A stretch of 64,000 bases of DNA, from positions 820,501 to 884,500 of the forward strand of contig JADANN010000144.1 in NCBI GenBank assembly GCA_018806985.1, read 5' to 3'. The position numbers and the translations under genes are program-made. Positions 1 to 12,500 of this stretch are shown here, piece by piece (the stretch's first letter is position 1; every line of letters begins with the position of its first letter). Source of the DNA: Angiostrongylus vasorum (Eukaryota > Nematoda > Chromadorea > Rhabditida > Metastrongylidae). A model generated the notes under the pieces. That model did not search any database and was not told where the DNA came from. It worked only from the letters and a program-made list of their open reading frames with translations.

Positions 1-125
1 ACACAAGAGGTGGCTGTTCGTAACATGTTTCTCACAAGCGCCCTCTTTGTATGTGGAAGGTAGGAAGAAAGGAAATGAAAAATGAAGAAATTAAGAAAGA
101 TTGCGGATTGGTGTCATTCGGCCAG

Positions 126-3100
126 TTCCTCTATCGTGTTGGTTATCTGCTCTGTTCAGCTTGTGGTGTTTTCATATCGCCGTTCTTTTACGCTTTCTAT
201 CTTATTGACGTTGTTCTCTCGTTTCCGATTTTAAAAGCCATTCTTCAGTCGGTTACTCACAATCTTCAGCAAGTAAGTAGCTTTTTATTTCAGTCTCAAG
301 ATGTTAAACTTGTAGAAATACTATGGCATGAATATGTTCTAATCGTAGAGACTAGGCAAGCCACTAGAGCTGTCGTTCTAGAACTGTATAAATAATAAAT
401 AAAATGTGTTACATAGATAATTACAAATACTTCTAGTTGATTCTGAAGATTATGATGACGTTGGTAGTCGTGTACCTCTACACGGTGATTGCCTCCAAGT
501 TCTTCCGCAAGTTCTGCGTTCAAGAGGGTGAAGATGACGAAGAAGCAGACCGAAAATGTCACAATACGGCAACGGTACTTGGTTTTTGTTTGAGATCACA
601 GATATTCATGCATGTTTGAGTACTTGGATAGCTTTTTCTTAAAAGTTTGTTGGTCCTAGCAGAACATATTCCACAGCTATACTCTAGAAATTGTGACGTT
701 TTTCCTCAACAGTCTTTCAAGTAAGCATGCCAAAGCGTTCCGAGATCATCGTCATCATGATCAGTCTTTCGGAATAAAATCGTACCAAAACAATGGGGAA
801 AACCTGGCGTTTACTTGCTGATGGGCAGGTTTTCCGAATGAGGACGTGGAGCTCCTCATCTTACATAGCGCTGAGTTTATGACGATCTTTCAATTGCACT
901 TCTCAACATAACACCCAGTGTATTCCATTGCTATGGGAGAGACGATGATCCCTGTGGGAGATATCAGCGATATTCACCATCTCTGACACAAAAACTACAA
1001 GAAAAAAAACGGTGTATCAAGGATTGGATAGCAACATTCTAGTAGATTAAACAATCCAGTTGTAGATTAAACCGAGTGCCTGAGACGTACTACTTTTTCC
1101 GGCTTTGCTAAATTATTCATGTAGCTAGCGTTGAAATAGTTATTCGTCACCACCTTTATAACCTTTATATACCCATTAAAAAGGATGGAAGGATAAAGCT
1201 CTCGGAGTTGACCAATCCCTGAAGGATGCGCCAAGCATTCGACTTCATTAAGCATCGCTTAGAGGTGACTAAATGCATATCTGGCCTTTACTCGAGGTGG
1301 CCTAGCGATGTATCAAGCCAGTGCTGCTATCCTCTCAGACAAGTATGGTACCAATTTGCCGATCGCTGAGGGATAGAAGGCTTGGTGAGCTGCGGGCGCG
1401 GGGATCGATCCCAAGTGTTTGTTGCAGACCGCCTCTGAACCACTGCGCTACACGCGCGCTATATACCCATTAATCTTTATATAACCTTTATGACTTGTCC
1501 ATATTACTTTCGCCATAACAAAAATTTACCAGTACAAATGAAGATGTTTTTTTGCAAATATTAGTGTATAAAACGGAACTCGCACTTGTTTCTACAGCAA
1601 CTGGATAACTATGAAATTCACTTGCCCTTTTGTTTTTTAACTATGATTTGTGAGGTACTCATTATGTTCAGATACCTATTGTATATGCTACACTTGTACT
1701 CTGGATACCTACTATGTTTATTGTGAGACGTTCATGAGGTCCTTATTGTATTTATTATGAGATATCTATGAGATATAATATTTACTTGTTTATCCTATAT
1801 TTGTCATCTTATTATCTCTATCTTATTTATCCTATAACAAGGTATTTATGAGGTACTTTCCAGTGTTTCATCTACCACTTTTTATGTTGGTGTACGTGCT
1901 GGTGGTGGTATTGGTGACGAGTTAGAATCACCATATGGTGACGAACTTGAGTATCCACGAATGTTCTACGATATTTCATTCTTCTTCTTTGTGATCATCA
2001 TTCTTCTGGCAATCATGCAAGGTCTCTGGGATTTCTTAATGATTTTTCGTATCAAGATATGTAAGAAAGGCAAAATGCTCCAGCACTGGATGTAACGTGC
2101 TAAAGTTGTTAGTGGCGATTTATTAATCTTTTTCTAACCCATACAGGTTTTTACATGTTTTTATCGATTCGATCAATTAATATTTAGGTAACCGATTAAG
2201 CAACAAAACCGTTTCTGAAAAGATATCGGTTGAGTTTTGATTCACTGGCTGTCTTATCTCAAAAATCGTCCGAAAAAACAATGTTTCTATACAGCCTTGT
2301 TCATCCAATAAGTTAGCGCAGTAGAACGAATCGTATCTACTTGTTTGAACGTTGTGTACCAATTCATGGAATCACTGCACCTTGTGTGCTACAGGTTTGA
2401 TCATCGATGCATTCGGTGAACTTCGTGATCAGCAAGAATCAGCAACGGAAAAGCTCGAATCGTCGTGCTTCATCTGCGATATCGGCAAGGAGACATTTGA
2501 TCGAATGCCGAGAGGTTTCGAAATCCACACCACCAAGGAACATAACTTTGCCAACTACTTGTAAGTTATTCTTTATTCCTCCCCTGTATCGATGACTATT
2601 TAATTATGAGCATACTTACATATCAGAATCAACGATGTTGTCTTGACATAGTAAAAATTATGGAGCTGTGAAAATTACAAATTATAAGCAAAGGCACTAG
2701 TTCGACCACCTGTACAACGATCTTCTCAATCCGCGTGGGAACGCTTTAATTCAGTTGTCTCCAAGATTTCAAGGAGAATCGACTCGACCAGCATTCTACG
2801 ACATTCATTAAAGAAAAGAGGAAAACGATTCTTCTAGTTGCATCCTAAAGAACAAACGGAATGTTCGAAGACCACTGTAGATGATGAATGAGAAAAAACG
2901 AATAGAATCCAAGGAGTTCAGGGGATTCCCACATTAAATGTGATGGCGAGTATTGTAAAATATAGTGTACTGTAGAAATAATTTATGAAGTTCCCAGGAT
3001 CAACTTTCTTTTAACCTCGGCATTGGATTATAAATTCGTCGTTTTCTTTCTTAGCAATCGCAAGGTTGTTAAACAGCATACGTTTACTTCCGTACAATAA

Positions 3101-5252
3101 CACATATACTACACAATCGTACCTGCCGAGACGTCGGCTAGGATCGTGTTGTATGTGTGTTATTGTACGGAAGTAAACGTATGCTGTTTAACAACCTCGT
3201 GATTTATGAATGTTATTGATATTGACACGGCTCAGAGAAAAGCGAAGCGAAAAAAACCGCGTGGTGTGGTGGCGAACGCGTTAACCCCCGGAATGGGTAA
3301 TAGCGTGTTCGATCACCACCGCAGATACCTACGGTCAGGAGCTTTGCAAATATCTCAGCATCATTGTGGTCACTAACATTATTATTAACGCGAGAGTAGC
3401 TCAATACCCATCCATGTGAGCTCTGAACAATTGTTCTACACGTGGAATGCTCAATGGAAGACTCATAGAGAGTGGTGAGTGTGTGATGTCCAGTCCGATT
3501 GAAAATTAGGTTTCGTTGTTTTTCTGTTGAGGTTACGGAGGTGTTTGCCTGACCAGGTTGTAGTTAAACTGATCATTCCAGACCCTGAAGAAGGGCAAAT
3601 CTGCCGAAACATCACATGTCCTGAATAAACACTATATAATTACTTCTGTATGCATGTATATGTATGCATATGCATATATGTATGTGTATGCTAATCAAGA
3701 AAATAGCAAATTATTCATATTTGCTAACCTTTGTTGCTGCCTACTATAATTTTTCACGGCAGGATATAATGCAAAATACAACCGCAATGATGCTGAGGTG
3801 TTTGCAAAAGTCCGAACTACAGGTGTCTGCGGTGGGGAACGAATGCGCTGTTAGCTTTTCTGTGGGCTAACGCCTTATCCACCACACCATGCGCGTCTTT
3901 CACCTCGCCTGTCTCTCTGATTTCTCACCAGTGATTTAAACTGCAGCCTCAGCTCAACTGGGTTCAATGCCTATTTGTGCCTCCCCGCCCCGATCAAACC
4001 TGTCTACAGGTGATTGCTGATGTCACCGATCGATAGAACTAGCTGAGAGACAGGCGAAACGAAGGACCCGCATGGTGGGGTGGTAAACGCGTCAGCCTCT
4101 GGAAAGGGTACTAGTGCGTTCATTCCCCGCCGCAGACACCTGCAGTCCGGAATTTTGCAAATATCTCAGCTCGTTGTTTCCAATAAAAGCAATCTGACAG
4201 TTATATTTCATTACCCAGTATTTTAAATACTGCTTGCAGGTTCTTCTTACAACACCTTGTCAATAAGGATAATACAAAATACACGGGGCAAGAAACATAT
4301 GTTCGAGAGAAGTATGACAACAGGCAGGTTTTTCCTCTTTTTGTTTGTACTCTAAGTTACACCTACTGGTGTTCTGTTTCGTCTTGGGAACGAGTTTTTT
4401 GTTGTTACCCTCCGATGTAGAGTTCTTCATGCGACATAGTCAATTATGCTGATAGGTTCATCACTCTTATCTGGAAGCCACCTATAAATACATTTCTGCC
4501 ATAGCAGAGCCTAACGAAACATCTGTGGATGCCTTCTTAGCAAAAGCGGTAAAATTCATGGTCGTCGTAACGAAAACTGTTACCGCCTTCATAGTGCTCA
4601 AACTAGCTGAGCTCGGCCTACAACTCCAGTGTGCGGCAGTGTTGAAACGTCATTTACTATACTGCTTTGTACTTTACTAGTAAAATATGGGGTTGCCGTC
4701 TACTAATGAGATTGTAAATGATCTACTTAGTTGAATACTTGAATGAGGTCTTCAGGAATAGGGATCACGGATCCCTTTTCCACCTTTTGTGAGGAATTGG
4801 TCAGAGGTAGTTCGCTGATTTGAATGGACGATATGGCTGAAGTTTATTCAAACCGAGATGAGAACCTTCCAGATGGAAATGTCGAATTCCTTCTTAGCTT
4901 GGAAGACTGTTTTGGTATATGAGCCCCTGTTGCAAATGTTGGTACGACACCATAGAACAAGCACATCTCTAATTCCATTGAGGCGGCGAACCATTAAGAG
5001 ACAGATATTCTATCCCATTCTATCCCCGTAAGGCACTACGCCCATTCTAGCATGCCGATCCACACGAAGAATGCTTGGCTTTAAGCTTTTTTACAACGCT
5101 TCACAGTATCTCGTATTTAATAATTCTTTCGTTATAATTAAGTAATCTCATTCTTCACTCATCTATATCGTTATCTTTCTAGGGACTGGGACTTTTTCCC
5201 CGTCGGAGAGTGCTTTGTAAAGCAGTATGAAGACCAGCTGCTACAATCTTGA
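126..5252 (+). CDS. unc-68: Ryanodine receptor, C-terminal exons (5'-partial)
   Basis: Calcium-release channel of the sarcoplasmic/endoplasmic reticulum; only the pore-forming C-terminus is in the window. Exons by frame: 126-272, 437-574, 1864-2021, 2395-2560, 4240-4323, 5183-5252. In order they encode a transmembrane segment ending SVTHNLQQ, a second one ([10 protein letters not shown]), then the pore loop with the filter GGGIGDE, the inner helix ([20 protein letters not shown]), and the cytosolic tail with [13 protein letters not shown] and the terminal YEDQLLQS. Every join keeps frame. The last intron (4324-5182) starts with GC, not GT. These sequences match worm and insect RyR closely; the residue run ASKFFRKFC departs from the usual AFNFFRKFY. 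The gene continues upstream of base 1. Introns hold SINE-A, SINE-B and SINE-D copies and a hairpin. Confidence 0.95.
1191..1460 (-). repeat. SINE-A copy in RyR intron 2
   Basis: Near full length. In plus sense of the element it starts GTGTAGCGCAGTGG (A-box-like) and ends CCGAGAGCTTTATCC. Part of a family of about 18 copies in the window. Confidence 0.7.
2690..2915 (+). repeat. SINE-D copy in RyR intron 4
   Basis: Core reads AATCGACTCGACCAGCATTC, the most constant part of this family; the head is weak. Confidence 0.55.
2991..3205. repeat. Foldback element with a 52-bp stem in RyR intron 4
   Basis: 3063-3114 and 3146-3197 are reverse complements with two mismatches; the outer 42 bases pair perfectly. 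The loop contains CCGAGACGTCGG. The left flank GTTCCCAGGATCAACTTTCT recurs at 48.1 kb in reverse. Confidence 0.85.
3225..3400 (+). repeat. SINE-B copy in RyR intron 4
   Basis: Reads GTGGTGTGGTGGCGAACGCG, a CGTGTTCGATCACC box, then GCTTTGCAAATATCTCAGCA, the tail shared with SINE-C. Confidence 0.65.
3730..3910 (-). repeat. SINE-B copy in RyR intron 4
   Basis: Carries the terminal CTGCC...GGCAG inverted pair in its 3' tail (GCTGCCTACTATAATTTTTC as written on the plus strand). Confidence 0.6.
4045..4180 (+). repeat. SINE-B copy in RyR intron 4
   Basis: Third SINE-B within 1 kb, just upstream of an RyR coding exon at 4240. Confidence 0.6.
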
Positions 5253-6543
5253 AGAAATCCGAAGAATCGAAGTATAACCTAGCTGCAGTAGTGTGTGAAC
5301 GATTTGCAACCACGCGTGCAATGTTGTTCTCATCCGGCCTTCTAAGTGCCTAAGGAGGGGGAACTTACTTGCTAGGGAATTTGATATAGAGTAGTCAGTG
5401 ACATCATAGGAGAATAATCATTACGAAAATAGTTTTGTCAGCAATTCGACGAGTATTTTGCTCAATAATTGGCTCATATCTGTGCTTTACTTTACAGCAC
5501 CTGGTGAATCCAAGTATTATCAAGTGCCTTTGTTTGTTGTACCTGTGGTTGAAAATAAATACTTTGTTATCTATGATAAGTGCCAACGGGATGTAATGTT
5601 TTGTTCACTTTTTTTCATTTCCATTTTGTTTCAGCAAGTTTTGAAGACAAACGATTAGAAAGAGAAAGCCTTAAGGATTTTTCCGTCTTCGTCATGAATG
5701 TGGTTGAGTATTGGTCCAGTCGACGCTCCCTGGAATCCTATGTTGAGAACCATGTTGAGGCGTCCCCGCGTGTATTTGAGAGATTCTGCCTGTCCCAGGC
5801 TAGTTTATTAACAATTTCGTGCTCCGGATGGATGAGGGCTTGGTTGGCTTGGAGTGGCATTGATGCAAAGCCTAGGTAGGTTGGGCGTCCTCATAATGAA
5901 CGCACTATCACTGTGATACCTGCTGTTCCCTTCTTTCGTTCACTAATCTGTATAGGGAAGAATTTTTTTCTGACCTGACATTTAGTAAAGAATCTGCCTG
6001 GACAAATTAGATAGCTTATCGACTGAATACGAAAAGTAGAACAAGACGTTCTGTACCGCCAAATAAATGGATACAAAGTGAAGTGGTACTACTCCAATAA
6101 TCTGTTCTACTACGCGTGGATGAATATCAGCTCATGTCGCATTCTAAGTGTGGTGCAGTGCAAAAAAAAGGGGCCGAAAAACGTTGACATGCATGGTCTT
6201 GCGATCATTTTGCCAAGGAAATTGGTTTTCTATGAAGTCTGAGAACTTTATTCCTTTTTACAAATCCTCTGGAACCGTTCCATCATAAGGACCGGAACAA
6301 AGAAGTAGTTTTATGAAGTCATAACTATATAGCTTACAGGGATTTAACAAACATCCATGAACAACAACGTTGCAACGTACCAATACGCTGTGCTCTTCGA
6401 ACATAAACCGATTTACAAGATCATATATACATACTGGTAGTAAAAAGCAGCGAAAAGTCTAACAGTTGAAGCATAACAAGGAAGAAAACTTGCGAAATAA
6501 TAGGAGGTGGAATCTCACAACATTACCGGTAATCTACCGATAA
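5253..6543. other. Gap between two convergent genes
   Basis: This stretch lies between the RyR stop codon and the taspase stop codon, so it should hold both 3' UTRs. AATAAA-like signals are present (for example near 5551). Two overlapping short open frames (5458-5658, 5580-5879) resemble nothing I know. Confidence 0.5.
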
Positions 6544-9500
6544 TCAACACATATAAGATTCCACAAGGATTTTACACCCTGGAGGTAACTGAGACAAACT
6601 TTTCCTAACAATCGAACCCTTCCGATAAGCGAACGGAAGCACAGGAGTGTTATGGAAGACAATCAGTTCATAGCTTTTGTCTTCTTCTCTTAGGAGCACT
6701 AATCCACCAACATATAGACGATTAGCAGCTATAGTCGACATAAGACCCAAATCCAGAAATTCATGCTCAAAAAATGTTCGAATTACTTCAACAGGAAGCT
6801 CATCTGGATCGCTAAATCTGGTAAGCTGATGGAATATCATATGTGGTTCATCATTCAGAATGACCTAAGATTAACGCCCTAGGTCTCTCTGCTCAGTAAC
6901 TATTGAATTCAACAATCACCAAAGGCTGAGTACCAAGTATTTATCGAGATTACTTAGTAGCATACCTAGCAAAAAGACGTTTCGATAGTGATCGACAAAA
7001 ATCCGCTCTTACTATGGCTTCACCACATCCACTTACAGTCACTCCAATACACGTACTTCCTCTTTTCTCCCGCCCATAAACCGCTCCCCAAAAAATTGCG
7101 CAATGGCCAAGACGTCCTAAAATTCAGTTATAGAAACATTTACTACATGTATTTTGGACTGTAGACATGAGAATGAAAGCAATGAGTCGATTTCAATAAG
7201 AATTTCGCAGTTACGAACACATCGTTAGAAAGTCTGCGTTCAAGCAATAAGAACAACACGTTAAAGTTACCCCATAGATTCTATGCTCACACGCCTATTA
7301 AGCAAACTTAGACCGAATTGATGAGAACTACTCACAGTATCAACGTTAAAACTGGTCAGAGAAACGTTAGCAATAAAAGATAAAGGATAAAGCTGTTGGC
7401 GATTATCAGTCCCTGAGGTACGCGGCCATGCATTCGACTTCATCAAGCGTCGGTGGAGGCAATTCAATGCACATCCGGCCTTTACAATGACTCGCGGTGG
7501 CCTACCGATGTATGGAGCCACTGCTGCTATCCTCCCAGACAAGTTTGGCAGCAATTTGTCGACCACGGAGGGGTGGAGGGCTTGGTGTGCTGAGGCGCGT
7601 AGCTCGATCCCATGCATATTGCAGCCTTTCGCCTTCGCCCATTATGCTACACGCGCTACGTCAACGGCACTAATGTACAATGGTTTTGAAACCCTTACCA
7701 TGGTGAAAAGCTTTGAAAATGAAGATGGACACGCTTCGTTGCTACCAGAAACTACCACTATGAGAACTTATTCTGAGCAGATAATGGCATGATGGTTGGA
7801 AATTTTGGAGAAGAGGTGGACACAAGCAAAGCATCAGTTTCGAAACACGTGCACCCAGTCAGATACATTATGGAATAAGTACTTGACAAACGCGTCCTGC
7901 ATGTGCTGGTCGGAAAGCAAAGGGGTTGCCGCTGCAAAACCTATTGCTGTCGCGAAACAAAAACAGTTTCTTGATCTCAAAATGACGTGAGTTCCTCCGC
8001 AGAAAACTGAATCTCTGCAACAACCAACGACGTTCTGCAGAAAACTAGCAAGTGTCGAAGTTAGAAACACTTCCCGAAATCAAATCCCAATAAAAGAGGC
8101 TTACGGTTATTGTTTCGTAATCAGCACATGGAGTTCTTCACCACTACCTTTCGTATCCCGATGAACCCATTACAGTAGAGAACTATTACATGGAATACAA
8201 CTACATACATGGAGGCTGAGATACGGGAGAAAACTTGGAACGCCAGGTGGCCTTCGAATCCGCGATTACCCCCATCAGGGATTCACGTGCTATCCACCAC
8301 AGCAACCGAGGATTTTGCATTACCTTTCTCTCAGCTAGTTTTTTACTCTAGCTGATGGCACCTCTACAGTAAACCCAAAAAGGGTAATCGCAGATTCGAA
8401 GCCTACTCGAGTTTCAAAGTTTTGCTCATATCTCAGCATCTTTGTGGTTGTATTTCACATAATGTAGCGCAGTGGTCACAGGCGCCCTGTAAAACATATT
8501 GGGTCGATTCCCGCGTCCCAGGCTCACTAAGCCCTCTACTCATCCGGGTCGCCAAATTGGTAGCAAATTTGTCTGGGAGGACAGCAGCACTGACTTGTCA
8601 CATCGGTAGGCCACCGCAAGTCACTGCAGAGGTCAGATCTGCATTTAGTTTTCAGTAACGATGCTTAATAAAGTCGAATGTATGGCGCATCCTCAGGGAT
8701 TGATCAACGCCGAAAGTTTTTTAACTTTTATACTGCACTGAAGAAAGAATAGGCAGTAAATGAATGTTGAACATTATTACATGGAAACAGTCAAAAGATC
8801 GTAAGAAGTTCGACATCTGCGATCAGGGTTAGTCAAGCTAAAAGAATGAATTCTGACCGAACACGTCTCTTACAATCAACACGGCAAATTTAAAAGAATT
8901 GCGTAACAAGTTCTGTCTCATTTTGTATGTTGAATGAATAATTCCAAAAGACGATCGTTTTCCAATATAACTTAAAATTACTTTAGAGGAAGTTTTCAAC
9001 ATTCAAGATGCTGCTGAAAATACTACCAGAAAAACTGTGAGCTCCAAAAGCACTGAGTGGCAACAGAACAAACAAATCTGTATCCTACTGACAAGGTTGC
9101 GTAGATTCGGTCTTCATTTCGACTAATAAAATTTATTATGGGCTGAAGACGTCTGAACACAAAGCCGAAGATTAATTTTCCTTTTCACATAACATCGGTA
9201 AAACAGACTTACCAGGTGATTTAAGTATGAGGCCACCGCTAGATGTACAAGCCTCTGCCATATCTTCCTGAACATAAAGTTGAAAATGGATTATAGAGAT
9301 ACTAAATAAATACTAGAAAAGCTCTCTTTCATTCAAATCAATAAAAACTAACAAACGATGTCAATGAATGTGATCTATCTCTTCATTTTTTTGGGAAAAA
9401 AAGCTTCGAGCGGTGAAAAAAATTTTTTTCGCAACTTAGGTTCCGACCAATCCAGCAGTGTTAAAATTCTTGAAAAAGCGATTTCGTTTGAAAGATGATA

Positions 9501-12500
9501 TTTCAGCATTTATGAATAAGGGAAGAAAAACGTGAAGCGCCTTCTCATCGTTCATACACAACGATGGGATAAAGTTTGTTGTTCCAACTGAGAATTTATA
9601 CTATTAACACAGAAATTGCTAAAGCAAATCATTACGTTAAGTTTTTATTTGCTGCCTACTGCAACTTTTCACGGTAGGGTATTATGTGAAACACATCCAT
9701 AATAATGCTGCGATATTTGCAAAACTCCGAACGGCAGGAGTCCGTGGTGGAGATCGAACACGCTATTACCCTTCCCGGGGGTCAACGCGTTCACCACCAC
9801 ACCACGCGTGTTCTTCGTTTCGCTTGAGTCTAAGTTTTTCCGGAATTTGAAAAGACCTCAATATTATTATGGTTGCAAACCATCACTTTCAAAAACAACT
9901 TCCACCATCCAACCATAGGAACCCAACATATTTGAAAACACGAGCAGCCGTCATGTTTTTGAGTCTCTATAGAGCGACAACTTTAACCAGGATGAAACGA
10001 GTGCACACCTTAAATTCCCAAAATTTTCCACGTAAGAGCAGCAGCCGCAAAGACCAGCGACATTGTTGTGTTGCAACATGACTCACTGGATTAAATCCGG
10101 CATGTTTAGTTACTTTCTTGTCTAAGATGCAAGTTCTGACGCAGAAAAAGGTAAGGAAGATGCTTCGCGTGTTCCAGAATACCAGGATTTCATCGCAGGA
10201 GAACAACAAAACTTGTGCCTTGAAGGCAAAGATCCGTATATTCTAATGGTTTTTATTTTAATGAAATTCAATGTGTAAGGGGAATGCAAATTAGCTAAAT
10301 TTAAACTGTTGATAGCATCTAAACGTCTATAACACGGCTGAGCTAAAGGCGAAACGAAGGACCCGAATGGTGTGGTGGTGAATGCGTTAGTCTCCGGAAA
10401 GGGTAATAGCGTGGTTCGGTCCCCATCGCAAACGACGACGACCCAGAATTTTGGAAATATCTCAGTGTCACTGTGACTAGCTAAATCCATTTCTTGGAAA
10501 AAAAAAGTTTGTAGATAATACTATACGGTTCATGCTTACAGTTACTGTAATAGCTCCAACAGTATCCATGCTATTGTCGTCGAAACCGTTTACTTTTCCG
10601 GCAGCATCAAGTGCTTTTTTCCAAACTTCATCTGTTTTCATTCCGGCTAACGCATTGGGATCATTCAATGTGAAACCTAGAATCCTATTTTACTCCCACT
10701 GTTAAAATTCCGAAAAACTCAGAACAAAAAGAGATAAGTGCACAGAAAGCAGCAGTAAAACCTACCTCTCTTCTCCGCCCACTTTTCCGCTCCTGATCCT
10801 ACCAAAACCATTGGTGATACCAGACCACTACTGTTATCGGCATAAGCAATCGCCTTCGCTACTTTGCTGGGATTTTTCAAACGCGAAACTACTCCCACTC
10901 CACCAAATCTAAACAAACAAGAAATCAAATAGAAGAATTTCATTATCAGAATTCAAATTAGTGGATTAATTCTCTAGGTAGCATTAAACTAGGAACAATG
11001 AAGATAAGTGTCCATAAAAGTAAAGCAGTTCTCATCAAAAAAAAAGAAAAGAAAAAGATAAGAGAAAAATACAATGACAAACATTGGTCTGAGATTAACC
11101 AACCGTAGTCCGTCCGATGACATGAAACCAGCTTCGCATTCTACAGAACCATCCATTGTAGGATTTGAACCATAGCCACAGTTGAATAAAGGATTGTCTT
11201 CCAGAGACTGCAATATTTACAATACTCTAATATTGCAAGAAGAAAGGAAAGAACTGCGAACCAGGAAATTGTGTCGTAAAAGATCTTATAAACAACAATA
11301 CCGTAAGCCAGGAAAGCATAGAGCCAATTCACATTACTTTTACATCATTTTTTAAACATTTTCCAACTATTAATGCAATATCCTCCTTACGGTTTACAGC
11401 CTCATCGTGGTTGAGAGGTGTTCCTGTGTGTTGGGCTGCGACGGTGGGTGGTACATTCTTCTAACAGGGCATCCTAAGCTGAGAAGGAATCCGACGTTTC
11501 CCACAGGAAGTCCAGCCAAGCGTACACCAATACCAGGATCCACCATCGCCTTCTGTGGTGATGACGACCTGGAGCACGCTTTGGCTAGGCTGACCTCGGC
11601 ACTGCAGGGAAGCACAATAGTTAAACCAACAAAACACCGAAAAAACGGAGAAATTAAGTTGGAGCCCGCAAAACTAGTGAATACGGGCCATTCAAGTATT
11701 CAAGTAAGTAACATTAATACATTATGTCTACATTTAAAAAAATCTCATATCAAGACCGTATGGTCTACGTTGAAAACTGGAAGAAAAAAACTTCTTGAAC
11801 ATAAGAAATTGCAGATTCCTGCGGAGTTTTACAAAAAAAATTTAGAAAAGATGAAACATAAAACAAATACAGACAATTAAACACGGGAACTTCGTGAGTG
11901 ATTTCTGCTGAAATGATTTTTTTCACAAACATACCGAAACTGCTGATACAGTGTCCGACTCCTCAGGGCGAAGAGCATCTGCACATGCGAGGCTTAGAAG
12001 ACGTTCGCAGCGAAAACCAACACCTAATTACAATCTTGTTACTTCCAAAATATAAAAAATAATATCAAAATACAGCCATAATGATGCTAAGATATTTGCA
12101 AAATTCCGACCGCTAGTGTCTGCAGGGGGGGACTGAACACGCTACTACCTTTTCTGGGGGACAACGAGTTCACCACCACACTAGGCGAGTCCTTCGTTTC
12201 AGGTCTCTCAGAGGACCAAAATACTTCCAGGTATAAAACTGGTTTTGGATGAAGTCCAAGTATAGCTTATTAAAGGAAAATAATGGATTGCTCAGAAATT
12301 AATGAAAGACTTCAAATTTCATTTTTCTTGCATATGTTTTGGCTAATCTTTTTCGAATGCTGAGATGTTATATGTCAATGTAAAAGTTATTTTATAAATT
12401 TTAGCAGTGACGACGGTGAACTGAAATCTTTCGTGAAAGCAAACACATACACAGCTGTTCTAGAATTAGTAGAAGACATCGGATCAAGCATTCCAACTGT

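Noticed and set aside
7267..7792. Overlapping frames on both strands around 7.3-7.8 kb
   Set aside because: They coincide with a SINE-A copy whose consensus happens to lack stops in several frames.
11407..11880. 157-codon plus-strand frame
   Set aside because: Its first 100 codons are an R4 repeat copy on the strand opposite to taspase; the Lys-rich remainder is intron sequence with low complexity.
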